64,000 bases of DNA from Sphingomonas corticis (GTDB lineage Bacteria; Pseudomonadota; Alphaproteobacteria; Sphingomonadales; Sphingomonadaceae). Shown piece after piece: positions 19,637 to 28,056 of the stretch. The notes under the pieces are model-generated. The model saw only the letters and a list, made by a program, of their open reading frames with translations. It searched no databases and had not been told where the DNA came from. The stretch is from contig NZ_JAAVJH010000005.1 of the NCBI RefSeq assembly GCF_012035195.1, positions 248,001 to 312,000 of the forward strand, read 5' to 3'. The position numbers and the translations under genes are program-made. The number at the start of each line of letters is the position of its first letter. Position 1 is the stretch's first letter.

Positions 19637-20805
19637 TCGGTCTCCGTCCGTGTCATCTTCAGCTTGCCGCCGACCACGGCGAAGCCGAGCCGCCCCTCGA
19701 CCAGGTCCAGCGCATCGCGGCCGAACTGGTCGAAGCGCCAGCCGGAGAGGATCGCCAGCCCGTCGCGCTGCCCGGCGGCGAGCAGCTCCAGCTCCTCGCC
19801 GCGCGCGAGAAGCCGGGGCGCGACGTCGATGTCGCGCGATCGGATCTTCAGCAGCAGCTTCAGCAGGTCGGCCACCAGCGACCCGTCACGACCGAGGCCG
19901 GGTTTGCGATCGTCGCGGGCCGGCATCTCGTCGGCGGGCAGCGGCTGCGCGTCGGCGATGGCCGTCATCAGCCGCGCACCGATGTCGTTCGACGCCCAAG
20001 TGGCGGAAAGGCCGCGTACCTTCGACAGGTCGGCCTGCTTCCTCGGCGGATGCCCGGCGAGGTCGGCGATCGTCTCGTCCTTCACGATGCGGCCGCGCGG
20101 CAGGTCCTTGGCCTGCGCTTCCAGCTCGCGCCAGCGCGCGATCGCCTTCAGCCGGCCGAGCACGTCGGGCTTGCGGCTGGACACGCGCACGCGCTTCCAC
20201 GCGACGTCGGGATCGTTGGCGTAATTGGCGGGATCGCCCAGCCGCTCCATCTCCTGGTCGAGCCACGCGCCGCGCCCGGTCTTCTTCAGCCGCTCCAGCA
20301 TCTTCGGGAAGATCTTGGACAGGTGGGTCACGTCGCCGATCGCGTAATCGACCTGCCGCTGGTCGAGCGGGCGGCGCGACCAGTCGGTGAAGCGCGCGCC
20401 CTTGTCGACCTGGATGCCGAGCCAGCTGTCGACCAGGTTGGAATAGCCGATCTGCTCGCCCTGGCCGAGCGCCATGGCCGCCACCTGCGTGTCGAACAGC
20501 GGGTGGGGCGTCTTGCCCGTCAAATTGTAGACGATCTCCAGATCCTGACCGCCGGCGTGGAAGACCTTCAGCACGTCCTCGTTGTCGACAAGGAGGTCGA
20601 GCAGGGGCGCCAGGTCGATGCCCGGCGCCATCGGATCGATCGCCGCCGCCTCCTGCGTGTCGGCAATCTGTATCAGGCAGAGCTCCGGATAGTAGGTGCT
20701 CTCGCGCATGAACTCCGTGTCGACGGTGACGAAGGGCGCGTCGGACAGGCGGGCACAGAGATTGGCGAGCGTTGCGCTGTCGGTGATAAGGGGGTGAACA
20801 TGCAT
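19633..20805 (-). CDS. rnd: Ribonuclease D
   Basis: 390-residue 3'-5' exoribonuclease of the DEDDy type that trims tRNA and other small RNAs. The DEDD exonuclease residues are in VDTEFMRE, HAGGQDLEI and YAIGDVTHL; one HRDC domain follows in the middle (IARWRELEAQAKDLPRG), with a weaker second one near the C-terminus. I start at ATG 20805 (MHVHPLI) rather than further upstream because a promoter-like pair lies at 20815-20843, just before it. Confidence 0.94.
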   Translation of the reverse strand: MHVHPLITDSATLANLCARLSDAPFVTVDTEFMRESTYYPELCLIQIADTQEAAAIDPMAPGIDLAPLLDLLVDNEDVLKVFHAGGQDLEIVYNLTGKTPHPLFDTQVAAMALGQGEQIGYSNLVDSWLGIQVDKGARFTDWSRRPLDQRQVDYAIGDVTHLSKIFPKMLERLKKTGRGAWLDQEMERLGDPANYANDPDVAWKRVRVSSRKPDVLGRLKAIARWRELEAQAKDLPRGRIVKDETIADLAGHPPRKQADLSKVRGLSATWASNDIGARLMTAIADAQPLPADEMPARDDRKPGLGRDGSLVADLLKLLLKIRSRDIDVAPRLLARGEELELLAAGQRDGLAILSGWRFDQFGRDALDLVEGRLGFAVVGGKLKMTRTETE

Positions 20806-20814
20806 AAGCGCGCG

Positions 20815-20843
20815 GCCATAGCCGCTTGTGCGCGGGTTGACAA
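20815..20843 (-). promoter_or_regulatory. Candidate sigma70-type promoter for rnd
   Basis: On the minus strand, TTGTCA (20838-20843) and TATGGC (20815-20820) are separated by 17 bases. The expected transcription start is about 3 bases before the rnd ATG, so the mRNA would be leaderless or nearly so, in line with the absence of a Shine-Dalgarno sequence. Prediction by inspection only. Confidence 0.4.
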
Positions 20844-20884
20844 AGCGGGTTCGAAAAGGGGAGGGCCGCTGCCGTCCATTTCCC

Positions 20885-20962
20885 GTCACCCCAGCGCACG
20901 CCGGGGTCTCGTGCTGCGAGCGCCCTCTTGCCGCCTGAGACCCCAGCTTTCGCTGGGGTGAC
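20885..20962. repeat. Inverted REP-like dimer, family A
   Basis: Two 26-base units in opposite orientation, each of the form GAGACCCC-N-GGGGTGAC, separated by about 26 bases. Outer arms GTCACCCCAGCG and CGCTGGGGTGAC, and inner arms GGGGTCTC and GAGACCCC, all pair, giving a long cruciform; the right unit alone folds (CCCCAGC tttc GCTGGGG). It lies between divergent rnd and aspS. A single unit of the same family is at 27645-27669. Confidence 0.8.
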
Positions 20963-20980
20963 GTAATCAGAGATCACGTC

Positions 20981-22804
20981 ATGCACGCCTACCGCACTCA
21001 CACCTGCGCCGCGCTAACCGGGGCGAACGCCGGCGAGACTGTCCGCCTGTCGGGCTGGGTGCATCGCAAGCGCGACCACGGCGGCGTGCTGTTCGTCGAC
21101 CTGCGCGACCATTACGGCATCACGCAGATCGTGGCGGACAGCGACAGCCCGGCGCTGGCGCTGCTGGACGGCCTGCGCGTCGAATCGGTCGTGACGATCG
21201 ATGGCGAGGTGAAGCAGCGCTCCGAGGCGACGGTGAACCCGAACCTGCCGACCGGCGAGGTCGAGGTCTACGCCCGCGCCGCCACGGTGCAGAGCCACGC
21301 GCAGGAGCTGCCGATGCCGGTGTTCGGCGATGCCGAATATCCGGAGGAGATCCGCCTCAAATACCGCTTCCTCGACCTGCGGCGCGAGAAGCTGCACGCC
21401 AATATCATGCTGCGATCGAGCGTGATCGCGTCGATCCGGCGGCGAATGGTGGAGCAGGGCTTCACCGAGTTCCAGACGCCGATCCTGACCGCGTCCTCGC
21501 CGGAGGGCGCGCGCGACTATCTCGTTCCGAGCCGCGTCCACCCCGGCAAGTTCTACGCGCTGCCGCAGGCGCCGCAGATGTTCAAGCAGCTGCTGATGGT
21601 CGCCGGCTTCGACCGCTATTTCCAGATCGCGCCCTGCTTCCGCGACGAGGACGCGCGCGCCGACCGGTCGCCGGGCGAGTTCTACCAGCTCGACTTCGAG
21701 ATGAGCTACGTCACGCAGGAGGACGTGTTTCAGGCGATCGAGCCGGTGCTGCACGGCGTGTTCGAGGAGTTCGCCGACTGGCAGGGGAAGGGGCGGTCGG
21801 TGTCGCCGTTGCCGTTCAAGCGCATCCCCTATCGCGAGTCGATGCTGAAGTACGGCAACGACAAGCCGGACCTGCGCAACCCGATCATCATCAGCGACGT
21901 CGGCGAGCATTTCGCCGGGTCGGGCTTCGGCCGCTTCGCCTCCATCGTCGAGGCGGGCGACGTGGTCCGCGCGATCCCGGCGCCGGGCACGGCGGAGAAG
22001 AGCCGCAAGTTCTTCGACGACATGAACGCCTGGGCGCAATCCGAGGGGTTCGCGGGCCTCGGCTACGCCACGCGCAAGGGCGGTGAGTGGGGCGGTCCGA
22101 TCGCGAAGAACCATGGCGAGGAGAAGATGAGCGCGATGGCCGACGCGCTGGGCCTCGGTCCCGACGACGGCCTGTTCTTCGCGGCGGGCAAGGAGGCTCA
22201 GGCCGCGAAGCTCGCCGGCCTGGCGCGCACCCGCGTGGCCGAGCAGCTCGGCCTGATCGACCAGAGCCGCTTCGAGTTCTGCTGGATCGTCGACTTCCCG
22301 ATGTTCGAGTACGACGAGGACGCGAAGAAGGTCGACTTCAGCCACAATCCCTTCTCGATGCCGCAGGGCGAGATGGAGGCGCTGGAGACGAAGGACCCGC
22401 TCGATATCCTCGCCTATCAGTACGACATCGTCTGCAACGGCGTGGAGCTGTCGTCGGGCGCGATCCGAAACCATCGGCCGGAGATCATGTACAAGGCGTT
22501 CGAGATCGCGGGCTACACGCAGGCGGACGTCGACACGAATTTCGCCGGCATGATCAACGCCTTCAAGTTCGGCGCCCCGCCGCACGGCGGCTCGGCGCCG
22601 GGGATCGACCGCATCGTGATGCTGCTGGCGGACCAGCCGAACATCCGCGAGGTGATCGTCTTCCCGATGACGCAGAAGGCGGAGGACCTGATGATGGGCG
22701 CGCCCAACTTCGCCACGGCGAAGCAGCTGAAGGAGCTGAACCTGCGGTCCACGGTCGAGGCGCCGAAAGACGTGGCGAGGGCGGTGGCGCCCGACGCGGG
22801 CTGA
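20981..22804 (+). CDS. aspS: Aspartyl-tRNA synthetase
   Basis: 607-residue class IIb synthetase. The N-terminal OB-fold anticodon-binding domain ([19 protein letters not shown]) leads into class II motifs 1-3: motif 2 in [10 protein letters not shown] and motif 3 in [13 protein letters not shown] near residue 540. The bacterial GAD insertion is present, as in the long bacterial type. Whether it is discriminating or also charges tRNA-Asn cannot be judged here. No Shine-Dalgarno is obvious; the start lies about 20 bases after repeat family A. Confidence 0.97.
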   Translation: MHAYRTHTCAALTGANAGETVRLSGWVHRKRDHGGVLFVDLRDHYGITQIVADSDSPALALLDGLRVESVVTIDGEVKQRSEATVNPNLPTGEVEVYARAATVQSHAQELPMPVFGDAEYPEEIRLKYRFLDLRREKLHANIMLRSSVIASIRRRMVEQGFTEFQTPILTASSPEGARDYLVPSRVHPGKFYALPQAPQMFKQLLMVAGFDRYFQIAPCFRDEDARADRSPGEFYQLDFEMSYVTQEDVFQAIEPVLHGVFEEFADWQGKGRSVSPLPFKRIPYRESMLKYGNDKPDLRNPIIISDVGEHFAGSGFGRFASIVEAGDVVRAIPAPGTAEKSRKFFDDMNAWAQSEGFAGLGYATRKGGEWGGPIAKNHGEEKMSAMADALGLGPDDGLFFAAGKEAQAAKLAGLARTRVAEQLGLIDQSRFEFCWIVDFPMFEYDEDAKKVDFSHNPFSMPQGEMEALETKDPLDILAYQYDIVCNGVELSSGAIRNHRPEIMYKAFEIAGYTQADVDTNFAGMINAFKFGAPPHGGSAPGIDRIVMLLADQPNIREVIVFPMTQKAEDLMMGAPNFATAKQLKELNLRSTVEAPKDVARAVAPDAG

Positions 22805-22844
22805 CGCGGCGGAACCCGCGCTGGCGTCCGGGCGTCGGCGCGCC

Positions 22845-23306
22845 ATGGCGAAGACGGCGAGCATGGCCGCGCTGCTCCACGTGGCGCTTCAGGACCTTCA
22901 CGCGGGCAAGGCGCTGCTGGTCGGGCGGCTGCCCGCGCTGGCGGAAGCGGCGAGCGACGCGGGTCTGCGCGCCGCCATCGCTGCGATGCGCGAACATGCC
23001 GCGGCGGCGCGCGACCGGCTGGCGGCGCTGAACGCGCAGGGCGGGCCGCCCAGTCTGTGGATGGCGGGCATCGCCGACGATGCCGACCGCGACGCCGGCT
23101 CGCACTTGCCGGGACGGATCCTCGACACCGCCCTGGTCGGTGCGCTGCGCAAGGCGTGCGCGGCGGAGATCGTGTCGCTCGACACCGCGCTGGCGCTGGC
23201 CGTAGCGCAGGCGCCGGGCATGGTGGCGCCGCTGGACGCGATCAGAACGGACACGGTCGCGGACGACCGGGCGCTGCACGACCTGCTGGGCAGATTGACG
23301 CTTTAG
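22845..23306 (+). CDS. Probable DUF892 (YciE-type) ferritin-like protein
   Basis: 153-residue helical protein. The layout LLHVALQDLHAGKALLVGRLPALAEAAS, then a regular helix LRAAIAAMREHAAAARDRL, resembles DUF892/YciE ferritin-like helical bundles, although acidic ligands typical of ferritins are sparse. The assignment rests on the first two helices, so I keep it tentative. It follows aspS by 40 bases on the same strand and converges on selO. No signal peptide or membrane segment. Confidence 0.5.
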   Translation: MAKTASMAALLHVALQDLHAGKALLVGRLPALAEAASDAGLRAAIAAMREHAAAARDRLAALNAQGGPPSLWMAGIADDADRDAGSHLPGRILDTALVGALRKACAAEIVSLDTALALAVAQAPGMVAPLDAIRTDTVADDRALHDLLGRLTL

Positions 23307-23379
23307 TGCGTCGACCGAGGGTCCCCTTCGTGCTCGACGTCCCGACAAACTGCGCGCGAACGGCGGACCGGGGATGCGC

Positions 23380-24735
23380 CTACCGCAGCGCCTCGCCGAG
23401 TGCGCGCACGCGCGCCACCTTGGCGTGCAGCGGCGCCCAATCGTCGTCGCGGTCGATGGCGGACCAGATCGCCTCCACCTCGTCGATCAGCATCGCGCAC
23501 GGCTCGCCTTCGAAGAACCCGGGCCGCGGCTTGCGCACCGGATGGGCCGACAGTGCCGCCCGGACCTCGGCCCAGTCCGCGCCATAGCCGGGCGGCAGGT
23601 CCTGCGCGAACGCGTCGTGGAAGAAGCGGTCGATACCGGCGCCGGTGGATCGCAGCGCCATCTCCACCGCCTGCACCAGCGCGCGGTCCTCCGCCTCGCC
23701 AAGCGGCGCGCGGCCCAGCCGCCACAGGATCGCGCGCGCCACGGCGGGCTGATAGGCCGCGCCGAAGCCGTCGAGCGCGGCGATCAGCGGATCGGCATCG
23801 ACCAGCGGGCGCAGCGCCACCGCCAGCTGCATCGTATCCCAGTGGATCGCCTCCGGCTGGCGACCGAAGGCGTAGAGGCCGGCGTGGTCGAAATAGGCCG
23901 CGGTGAACGCCGGGTCCCACGTCGTCGCGAACCGCCACGGCCCGTAGTCGAAGCTCTCGCCCGTCACGTTGATGTTGTCCGAATTGAGCACGCCGTGGAC
24001 GAATCCCGCTGCCATGTACGCCGCCGCCAGCCGCGCGGTGCGCTCCACCACCAGCGTCAGCAGCCGCACCGGATCGCCGCCGGGCTCGCCGTAGAGCCGG
24101 TCGAGGACGTAGCGCACCAGCGTCCGCAGCCCCTCCTCGTCGCGTTGGTAGGCGAGCCGCTGGAACGTGCCGATGCGGATGTGCGAGTGCGACAGCCGCA
24201 CCAGCACCGCGGAGCGGGTGGGCGAGGGTTCATCGCCCCGCTCCAGCGCCTCGCCGGTTTCGATCAGCGACAGCGTGCGGCTGGTGGGCACGCCCAGCGC
24301 CTCCAGCATCTCCGTCGCCAGGATCTCGCGCACCCCGCCTTTCAGCGTCAGCCGGCCGTCGCCGAAGCGGCTGTACGGCGTCTGTCCCGACCCCTTCGTC
24401 CCAAGGTCCATCAGCCGGTCGTCCCGGTCGCGCAGCTGCGCGAAGGTGAAGCCGCGGCCGTCGCCGATGTCGGGATTGTACTGGCGGAACTGATGCCCGT
24501 GGTAGCGCAGCGCCAGCGGCTGCGGCATCGTGCCGGGCAGGGGAAGGAAGCGGCCGAAGTGCGCGACCCATTCCTCGTCGGTCAGCGGCTCCAGCCCCAC
24601 CTCCGCCGCGGCGCGATCGTTGCGGAAGCGCAGCCGTTTCTCGGGAAAGTCCGCCGCTGCGACAGCATCGTAGAAGCCGTCGCCCAGCGTCGTGAGGTCG
24701 GTGGCGGGGCGATATGCTTGCGGGTCGAACGGCAT
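23380..24735 (-). CDS. selO: Protein adenylyltransferase SelO/YdiU
   Basis: 451-residue pseudokinase that transfers AMP to protein Ser, Thr or Tyr residues (AMPylation), linked in the family to redox stress. Typical motifs: RYHGHQFRQYNPDIGDGRG, LGTKGSGQTPYSRFGDGR, the LRLSHSH-like RLSHSHIRIGTFQ, and VHGVLNSDN with the conserved Asn/Asp metal residues. Slightly shorter than Escherichia coli YdiU (about 480). Start ATG 24735 (PFDPQAYRP) is preferred; 24759 is an alternative 8 codons upstream. I see no C-terminal Cys/Sec redox motif. Confidence 0.9.
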   Translation of the reverse strand: MPFDPQAYRPATDLTTLGDGFYDAVAAADFPEKRLRFRNDRAAAEVGLEPLTDEEWVAHFGRFLPLPGTMPQPLALRYHGHQFRQYNPDIGDGRGFTFAQLRDRDDRLMDLGTKGSGQTPYSRFGDGRLTLKGGVREILATEMLEALGVPTSRTLSLIETGEALERGDEPSPTRSAVLVRLSHSHIRIGTFQRLAYQRDEEGLRTLVRYVLDRLYGEPGGDPVRLLTLVVERTARLAAAYMAAGFVHGVLNSDNINVTGESFDYGPWRFATTWDPAFTAAYFDHAGLYAFGRQPEAIHWDTMQLAVALRPLVDADPLIAALDGFGAAYQPAVARAILWRLGRAPLGEAEDRALVQAVEMALRSTGAGIDRFFHDAFAQDLPPGYGADWAEVRAALSAHPVRKPRPGFFEGEPCAMLIDEVEAIWSAIDRDDDWAPLHAKVARVRALGEALR

Positions 24736-24772
24736 GGGGCGATATGGGGGGCGGGACACGCGGGGTGCAAGG

Positions 24773-25693
24773 ATGGCCGGAGAGAGTAACGCCCATCGCG
24801 CGAAGGCGTGGGACGACCTGTTCTGGTGGTCGACGGACGGGGTGCGGCTCCACGCGCGCGACTATCCCGGCGATGCGGCCATGCTGCCGGTCCTCTGCTT
24901 TCCCGGCCTGACGCGCAACGCGCGCGACTATGCCGCGCTCGCCCAGCGCCTGTCGCCGCGGCGCCGCGTGCTGGCGGTGGAGTTCCGCGGGCGCGGCGAC
25001 AGCGGCTATGCCAAGGACCCGATGAGCTACGTCCCGCTCACCTACGCGCAGGACGTGATGGCCTTGCTGGACCATGCCGGGATCGACCGCTTCGTCGCGA
25101 TCGGCACCTCGCTGGGCGGCATCGTCACCATGCTGCTCGCGGGGCTGGCGCCCGGGCGGGTGGCGGGCGCGCTGCTGAACGACGTGGGTCCGGAGATCGA
25201 GCACGCCGGGCTGGCGCGAATCCGCGGCTACGTCGGGAAGTCGAGCAGCCATCCTACCTGGATGCACGCCGCGCGCGCGCTGAAGGAGGGGAATGCCGAC
25301 GTCTATCCCGACTGGCGCACCGACGACTGGCTGGCGATGGCCAAGCGGCTGTACCGGCTGAACAACGCCGGGCGCATTGTCCTCGACTACGACCTGAAGA
25401 TCGCGGAGCCGTTCCGCCTGCCGGGGCAGGAGGCGGGGCCGGACATGTGGGGGGCGCTGGCCCAGCTCGCCGGCGTGCCGGTGCTGGTGGTACGGGGCGC
25501 GCGCTCGGACATCCTGTCCGCCGCCACGGCCGAGCGGATGGCGGCGGCGCTCCCGCGCGGCGAGGTGGTGACCGTGGCCGGCGTGGGGCATGCGCCGACG
25601 TTGGACGAACCCGCGGTGCACGCCGCGGTCGAGCGGCTGCTCGCGCGGGCGGAAACGGGCGCGCGGACCGGTCCGGGGGAACCCGCGGCGTAG
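24773..25693 (+). CDS. Alpha/beta hydrolase
   Basis: 306-residue hydrolase. Seen: the oxyanion strand VLCFPGLTRNARD, nucleophile elbow GTSLGG (about residue 116), Asp in VVRGARSD, and catalytic His in GVGHAPTLDE. It has the FRGRGDSG motif of the epoxide hydrolase/esterase group and is cytoplasmic. An SDR (40 bases on) and a GH130 protein follow on the same strand, suggesting one operon. Substrate unknown. Confidence 0.88.
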   Translation: MAGESNAHRAKAWDDLFWWSTDGVRLHARDYPGDAAMLPVLCFPGLTRNARDYAALAQRLSPRRRVLAVEFRGRGDSGYAKDPMSYVPLTYAQDVMALLDHAGIDRFVAIGTSLGGIVTMLLAGLAPGRVAGALLNDVGPEIEHAGLARIRGYVGKSSSHPTWMHAARALKEGNADVYPDWRTDDWLAMAKRLYRLNNAGRIVLDYDLKIAEPFRLPGQEAGPDMWGALAQLAGVPVLVVRGARSDILSAATAERMAAALPRGEVVTVAGVGHAPTLDEPAVHAAVERLLARAETGARTGPGEPAA

Positions 25694-25732
25694 CTGGTTC
25701 GTCTCCGCAAACTGCTGCCGCCGGAGAAGCTC

Positions 25733-26509
25733 GTGACCGATATTTCCGAAAAAGACGCCCATACTCAGACACTTGCCCTTACTGGGCGCCGCGCGGTGGT
25801 GACCGGTGGGTCGACCGGCATCGGGCGCGCCATCGCCGTGCTGCTGGCCAGCGAGGGCGCCACCGTCTTCATCGGCGGGTCGGACCAGGGCCATGTCGAC
25901 GATGCGCTCGCCCGCATCCGCGAAGTCGGCACGGGTGAGGGCATCGCGCTGGACCTGTCCCAGGAGAACAATGTCTCGCGCTTCCTGGCCGCCGCAACGG
26001 ACGCGATCGGCGGCTATGACATCGTCGTTGCCAATGCGGCGGAGGCCGCGGAAGGGCTGTCGGACATGGACGAGGCAGCGGTGCGCCACGCCGTGTCGCT
26101 CAACTTCACGCAATACCTGCTGCTCGCCCGCGCCGGCGCGGAGGCGATGGGCGCAGATGGTGACGCAGGGGGCGACATCGTGCTGATCGGATCGATGAGC
26201 GCCTATGCGCTGGGACCGAAATCGACCGTATACGCCGGGATCAAGCACGGGCTGCAGGGCTTCTCCATCGCGCTGCGCCGAGAGCTCGGGCCCAAGGGCA
26301 TTCGCGTCGCCCTGGTCGAGCCGGGTCTGACCGGATCGGACATGCAATATCCCGACATCCCGGCGGACAAGCAGCGCGAGATGATCGGCAAGGACGAGAT
26401 GCTGCGCGCCGAGGACATCGCGGTGGGCGTCCACTATCTGCTGACGCAGCCGCGCCGCGCGGTGATCCAGCGTCTGACCATCGCCCCGCGGATGCAGGAC
26501 GGCGAGTGA
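25733..26509 (+). CDS. Short-chain dehydrogenase/reductase
   Basis: 258-residue SDR, starting at GTG. Cofactor motif TGGSTGIG near residue 25, NAAE (a variant of NNAG) in strand 4, Ser in IGSMSAY, and catalytic YAGIKH. EPGLTGSDMQ after strand 6 is standard for these enzymes. The N-terminal 17 residues are an extension ahead of the fold. The stop codon shares a base with the next start (TGATG), so it is tightly coupled to the GH130 gene, hinting that it reduces or oxidises a sugar or sugar-derived substrate. Confidence 0.88.
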   Translation: MTDISEKDAHTQTLALTGRRAVVTGGSTGIGRAIAVLLASEGATVFIGGSDQGHVDDALARIREVGTGEGIALDLSQENNVSRFLAAATDAIGGYDIVVANAAEAAEGLSDMDEAAVRHAVSLNFTQYLLLARAGAEAMGADGDAGGDIVLIGSMSAYALGPKSTVYAGIKHGLQGFSIALRRELGPKGIRVALVEPGLTGSDMQYPDIPADKQREMIGKDEMLRAEDIAVGVHYLLTQPRRAVIQRLTIAPRMQDGE

Positions 26510-27639
26510 TGCAGGCGACCGCGCCCGACTGGCCGTACGACGCCCTGGTCTTCACACCCGACGACGTCGATCTCTCGCGCTCGCCGCTGGCCGGGCAGAT
26601 CGACGCGGAGACCTATGTGCTCGGCGCGTTCAACCCGGGCATGACTCGGCTGGCGAACGGCAACCTGCTGCTGATGGTCCGCGTGGCGGAGGCGCTGCGG
26701 ACGCCGATCACCGGGGGCACGATCCGCGCGATCCGCTGGGACGCGGGTCGCTACGTTCTCGATGCGTGGCCCCTGGCGCTGGTCGACACATCCGATCCGC
26801 GCAAGTTCATGATGCGCAGCGCGGGGTGGAAGGTGATGGCACTGACCAGCCTGTCCTGGCTGCTGCCGGTGGAGCTGGACGCGGACGGGCGCGAGGTGGT
26901 GTCGGTGCACTACGACCGCGCCATCGCGCCTGCCACGTCCTACCAATGCTACGGTGTGGAGGATGCGCGGATCAGCCGGGTCGACGGGCGCTACCTGATG
27001 ACGACCTGCTCGGTCAGTCCGGAGCGGCACTCTACCACGCTCTACACCAGCGACGATGCGCTCGACTGGACGCTGGAGGGCATCGTCCTCGACCATCAGA
27101 ACAAGGACATGCTGATCTTCGAGGGGAAGCCGCAGGGGCGGTATTGGGCGCAGACCCGGCCGCTCGGCGACCTGTACTTCGCCTACCCGCCGGACAGCGA
27201 GTGGCGCGCGGGTCCCTCGATCAACCTCGCCACGTCGCCCGACGTGCTGCACTGGAAACCATACGACAGCCCCGGCATCCGTCCGCATGCGGCGACGGTG
27301 GCGACGGCGCGCATGGGCGGGGGCGCGCCGCCGGTGCTGACCGATCGCGGCTGGCTGACGCTGTGGCATGGCGTGGAGCCATCGGGCGTGGTGGGCGTCT
27401 ACCGCACCTACTGGACACTGCTCGATGCCGACGACCCCAGCGTGACGGTGGCGACCAGCGATACGCCGCTGCTCGAGCCGGCGCCGGCCCTCACCGAGCC
27501 GTTGAAGGAGCAGATGTACCTGGACAACGTCGTGTTCACGACGGGCATTGCCGACGGCGGCGAACACTGGGTGGTGGCGAGCGGGGAAGCGGACCTCGCG
27601 TGCCGCATCACGCACGTGCCGAAATCGGCGATCCGGTAG
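26509..27639 (+). CDS. GH130-family glycoside phosphorylase-like protein
   Basis: 376-residue five-bladed beta-propeller protein resembling GH130 beta-1,4-mannoside phosphorylases. Family-type motifs include FNPGMTRL near residue 42, YGVEDARISR (about residue 146) and LWHGVEP with YRTYWTLLDADDP. Known members phosphorolyse mannosyl-containing oligosaccharides. I cannot confirm the catalytic Asp by eye, so substrate is uncertain. Start ATG is 1 base into the SDR stop. The group hydrolase-SDR-GH130 is an unusual small operon, with a glycosyltransferase gene downstream on the same strand. Confidence 0.8.
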   Translation: MQATAPDWPYDALVFTPDDVDLSRSPLAGQIDAETYVLGAFNPGMTRLANGNLLLMVRVAEALRTPITGGTIRAIRWDAGRYVLDAWPLALVDTSDPRKFMMRSAGWKVMALTSLSWLLPVELDADGREVVSVHYDRAIAPATSYQCYGVEDARISRVDGRYLMTTCSVSPERHSTTLYTSDDALDWTLEGIVLDHQNKDMLIFEGKPQGRYWAQTRPLGDLYFAYPPDSEWRAGPSINLATSPDVLHWKPYDSPGIRPHAATVATARMGGGAPPVLTDRGWLTLWHGVEPSGVVGVYRTYWTLLDADDPSVTVATSDTPLLEPAPALTEPLKEQMYLDNVVFTTGIADGGEHWVVASGEADLACRITHVPKSAIR

Positions 27640-27644
27640 AAGCC

Positions 27645-27669
27645 GTCACCCCGGCGCGGCCGGGGTGAC
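27645..27669. repeat. REP-like hairpin, family A, single unit
   Basis: Perfect 11-base stem (GTCACCCCGGC with GCCGGGGTGAC) around a 3-base loop, matching the units of the dimer at 20885-20962. Located between convergent genes. No T-run follows, so any terminator role is uncertain. Confidence 0.75.
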
Positions 27670-27679
27670 GGGAATCTCG

Positions 27680-27913
27680 TCAGTTGCTGTCCGAATCGTC
27701 GTCGTCGTCCAGCGCGATGATGACGCCGCCGGCGACCACCGCGGCGGCGAGGACGAGGCCAACGATCGAGCCGGGGGCGGCCAATTCGCTCGACTTGCCC
27801 TTCGTGGCGGTGGCGGCGCGCGACACCGACAGCGACGACGCGGGGTTGGCGAGGGCCGGCGGGGCCGCGAGAGCGACCGCGCAGCCCGCCGCGATCAGGG
27901 TCTTCAGCTTCAT
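27680..27913 (-). CDS. Small exported protein with membrane segment and poly-Asp tail
   Basis: 77-residue protein. A signal peptide (basic start KLKTLIAAGC, then Ala-rich core, cleavage near ALANP) is followed by a Ser/Ala-rich stretch, a hydrophobic helix (GSIVGLVLAAAVVAGGVII, about residues 48-66) and a charged C-terminus DDDDDSDSN. It appears to be anchored with the acidic tail on one side of the membrane. I know of no function. Convergent with the GH130 gene and divergent from the glycosyltransferase. Confidence 0.65.
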   Translation of the reverse strand: MKLKTLIAAGCAVALAAPPALANPASSLSVSRAATATKGKSSELAAPGSIVGLVLAAAVVAGGVIIALDDDDDSDSN

Positions 27914-28056
27914 CTCGTCGATCCTTTTTCCGTCTGTTCCAGCTTGGCCGTCCCCGCTCCTGCCGAGGGCTGCCGGTCGCGCCGTCCCTCCCGGGTCGCC
28001 GCGGCGAACGGCGAACGCCTTGCGCGCTTCTCGCCGGGGTTTAGGACGCGGGGGCC

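Noticed and set aside
23380-24735. Selenocysteine codon in selO
   Set aside because: No in-frame TGA near the C-terminus and no SECIS-like element seen; ends in a normal stop.
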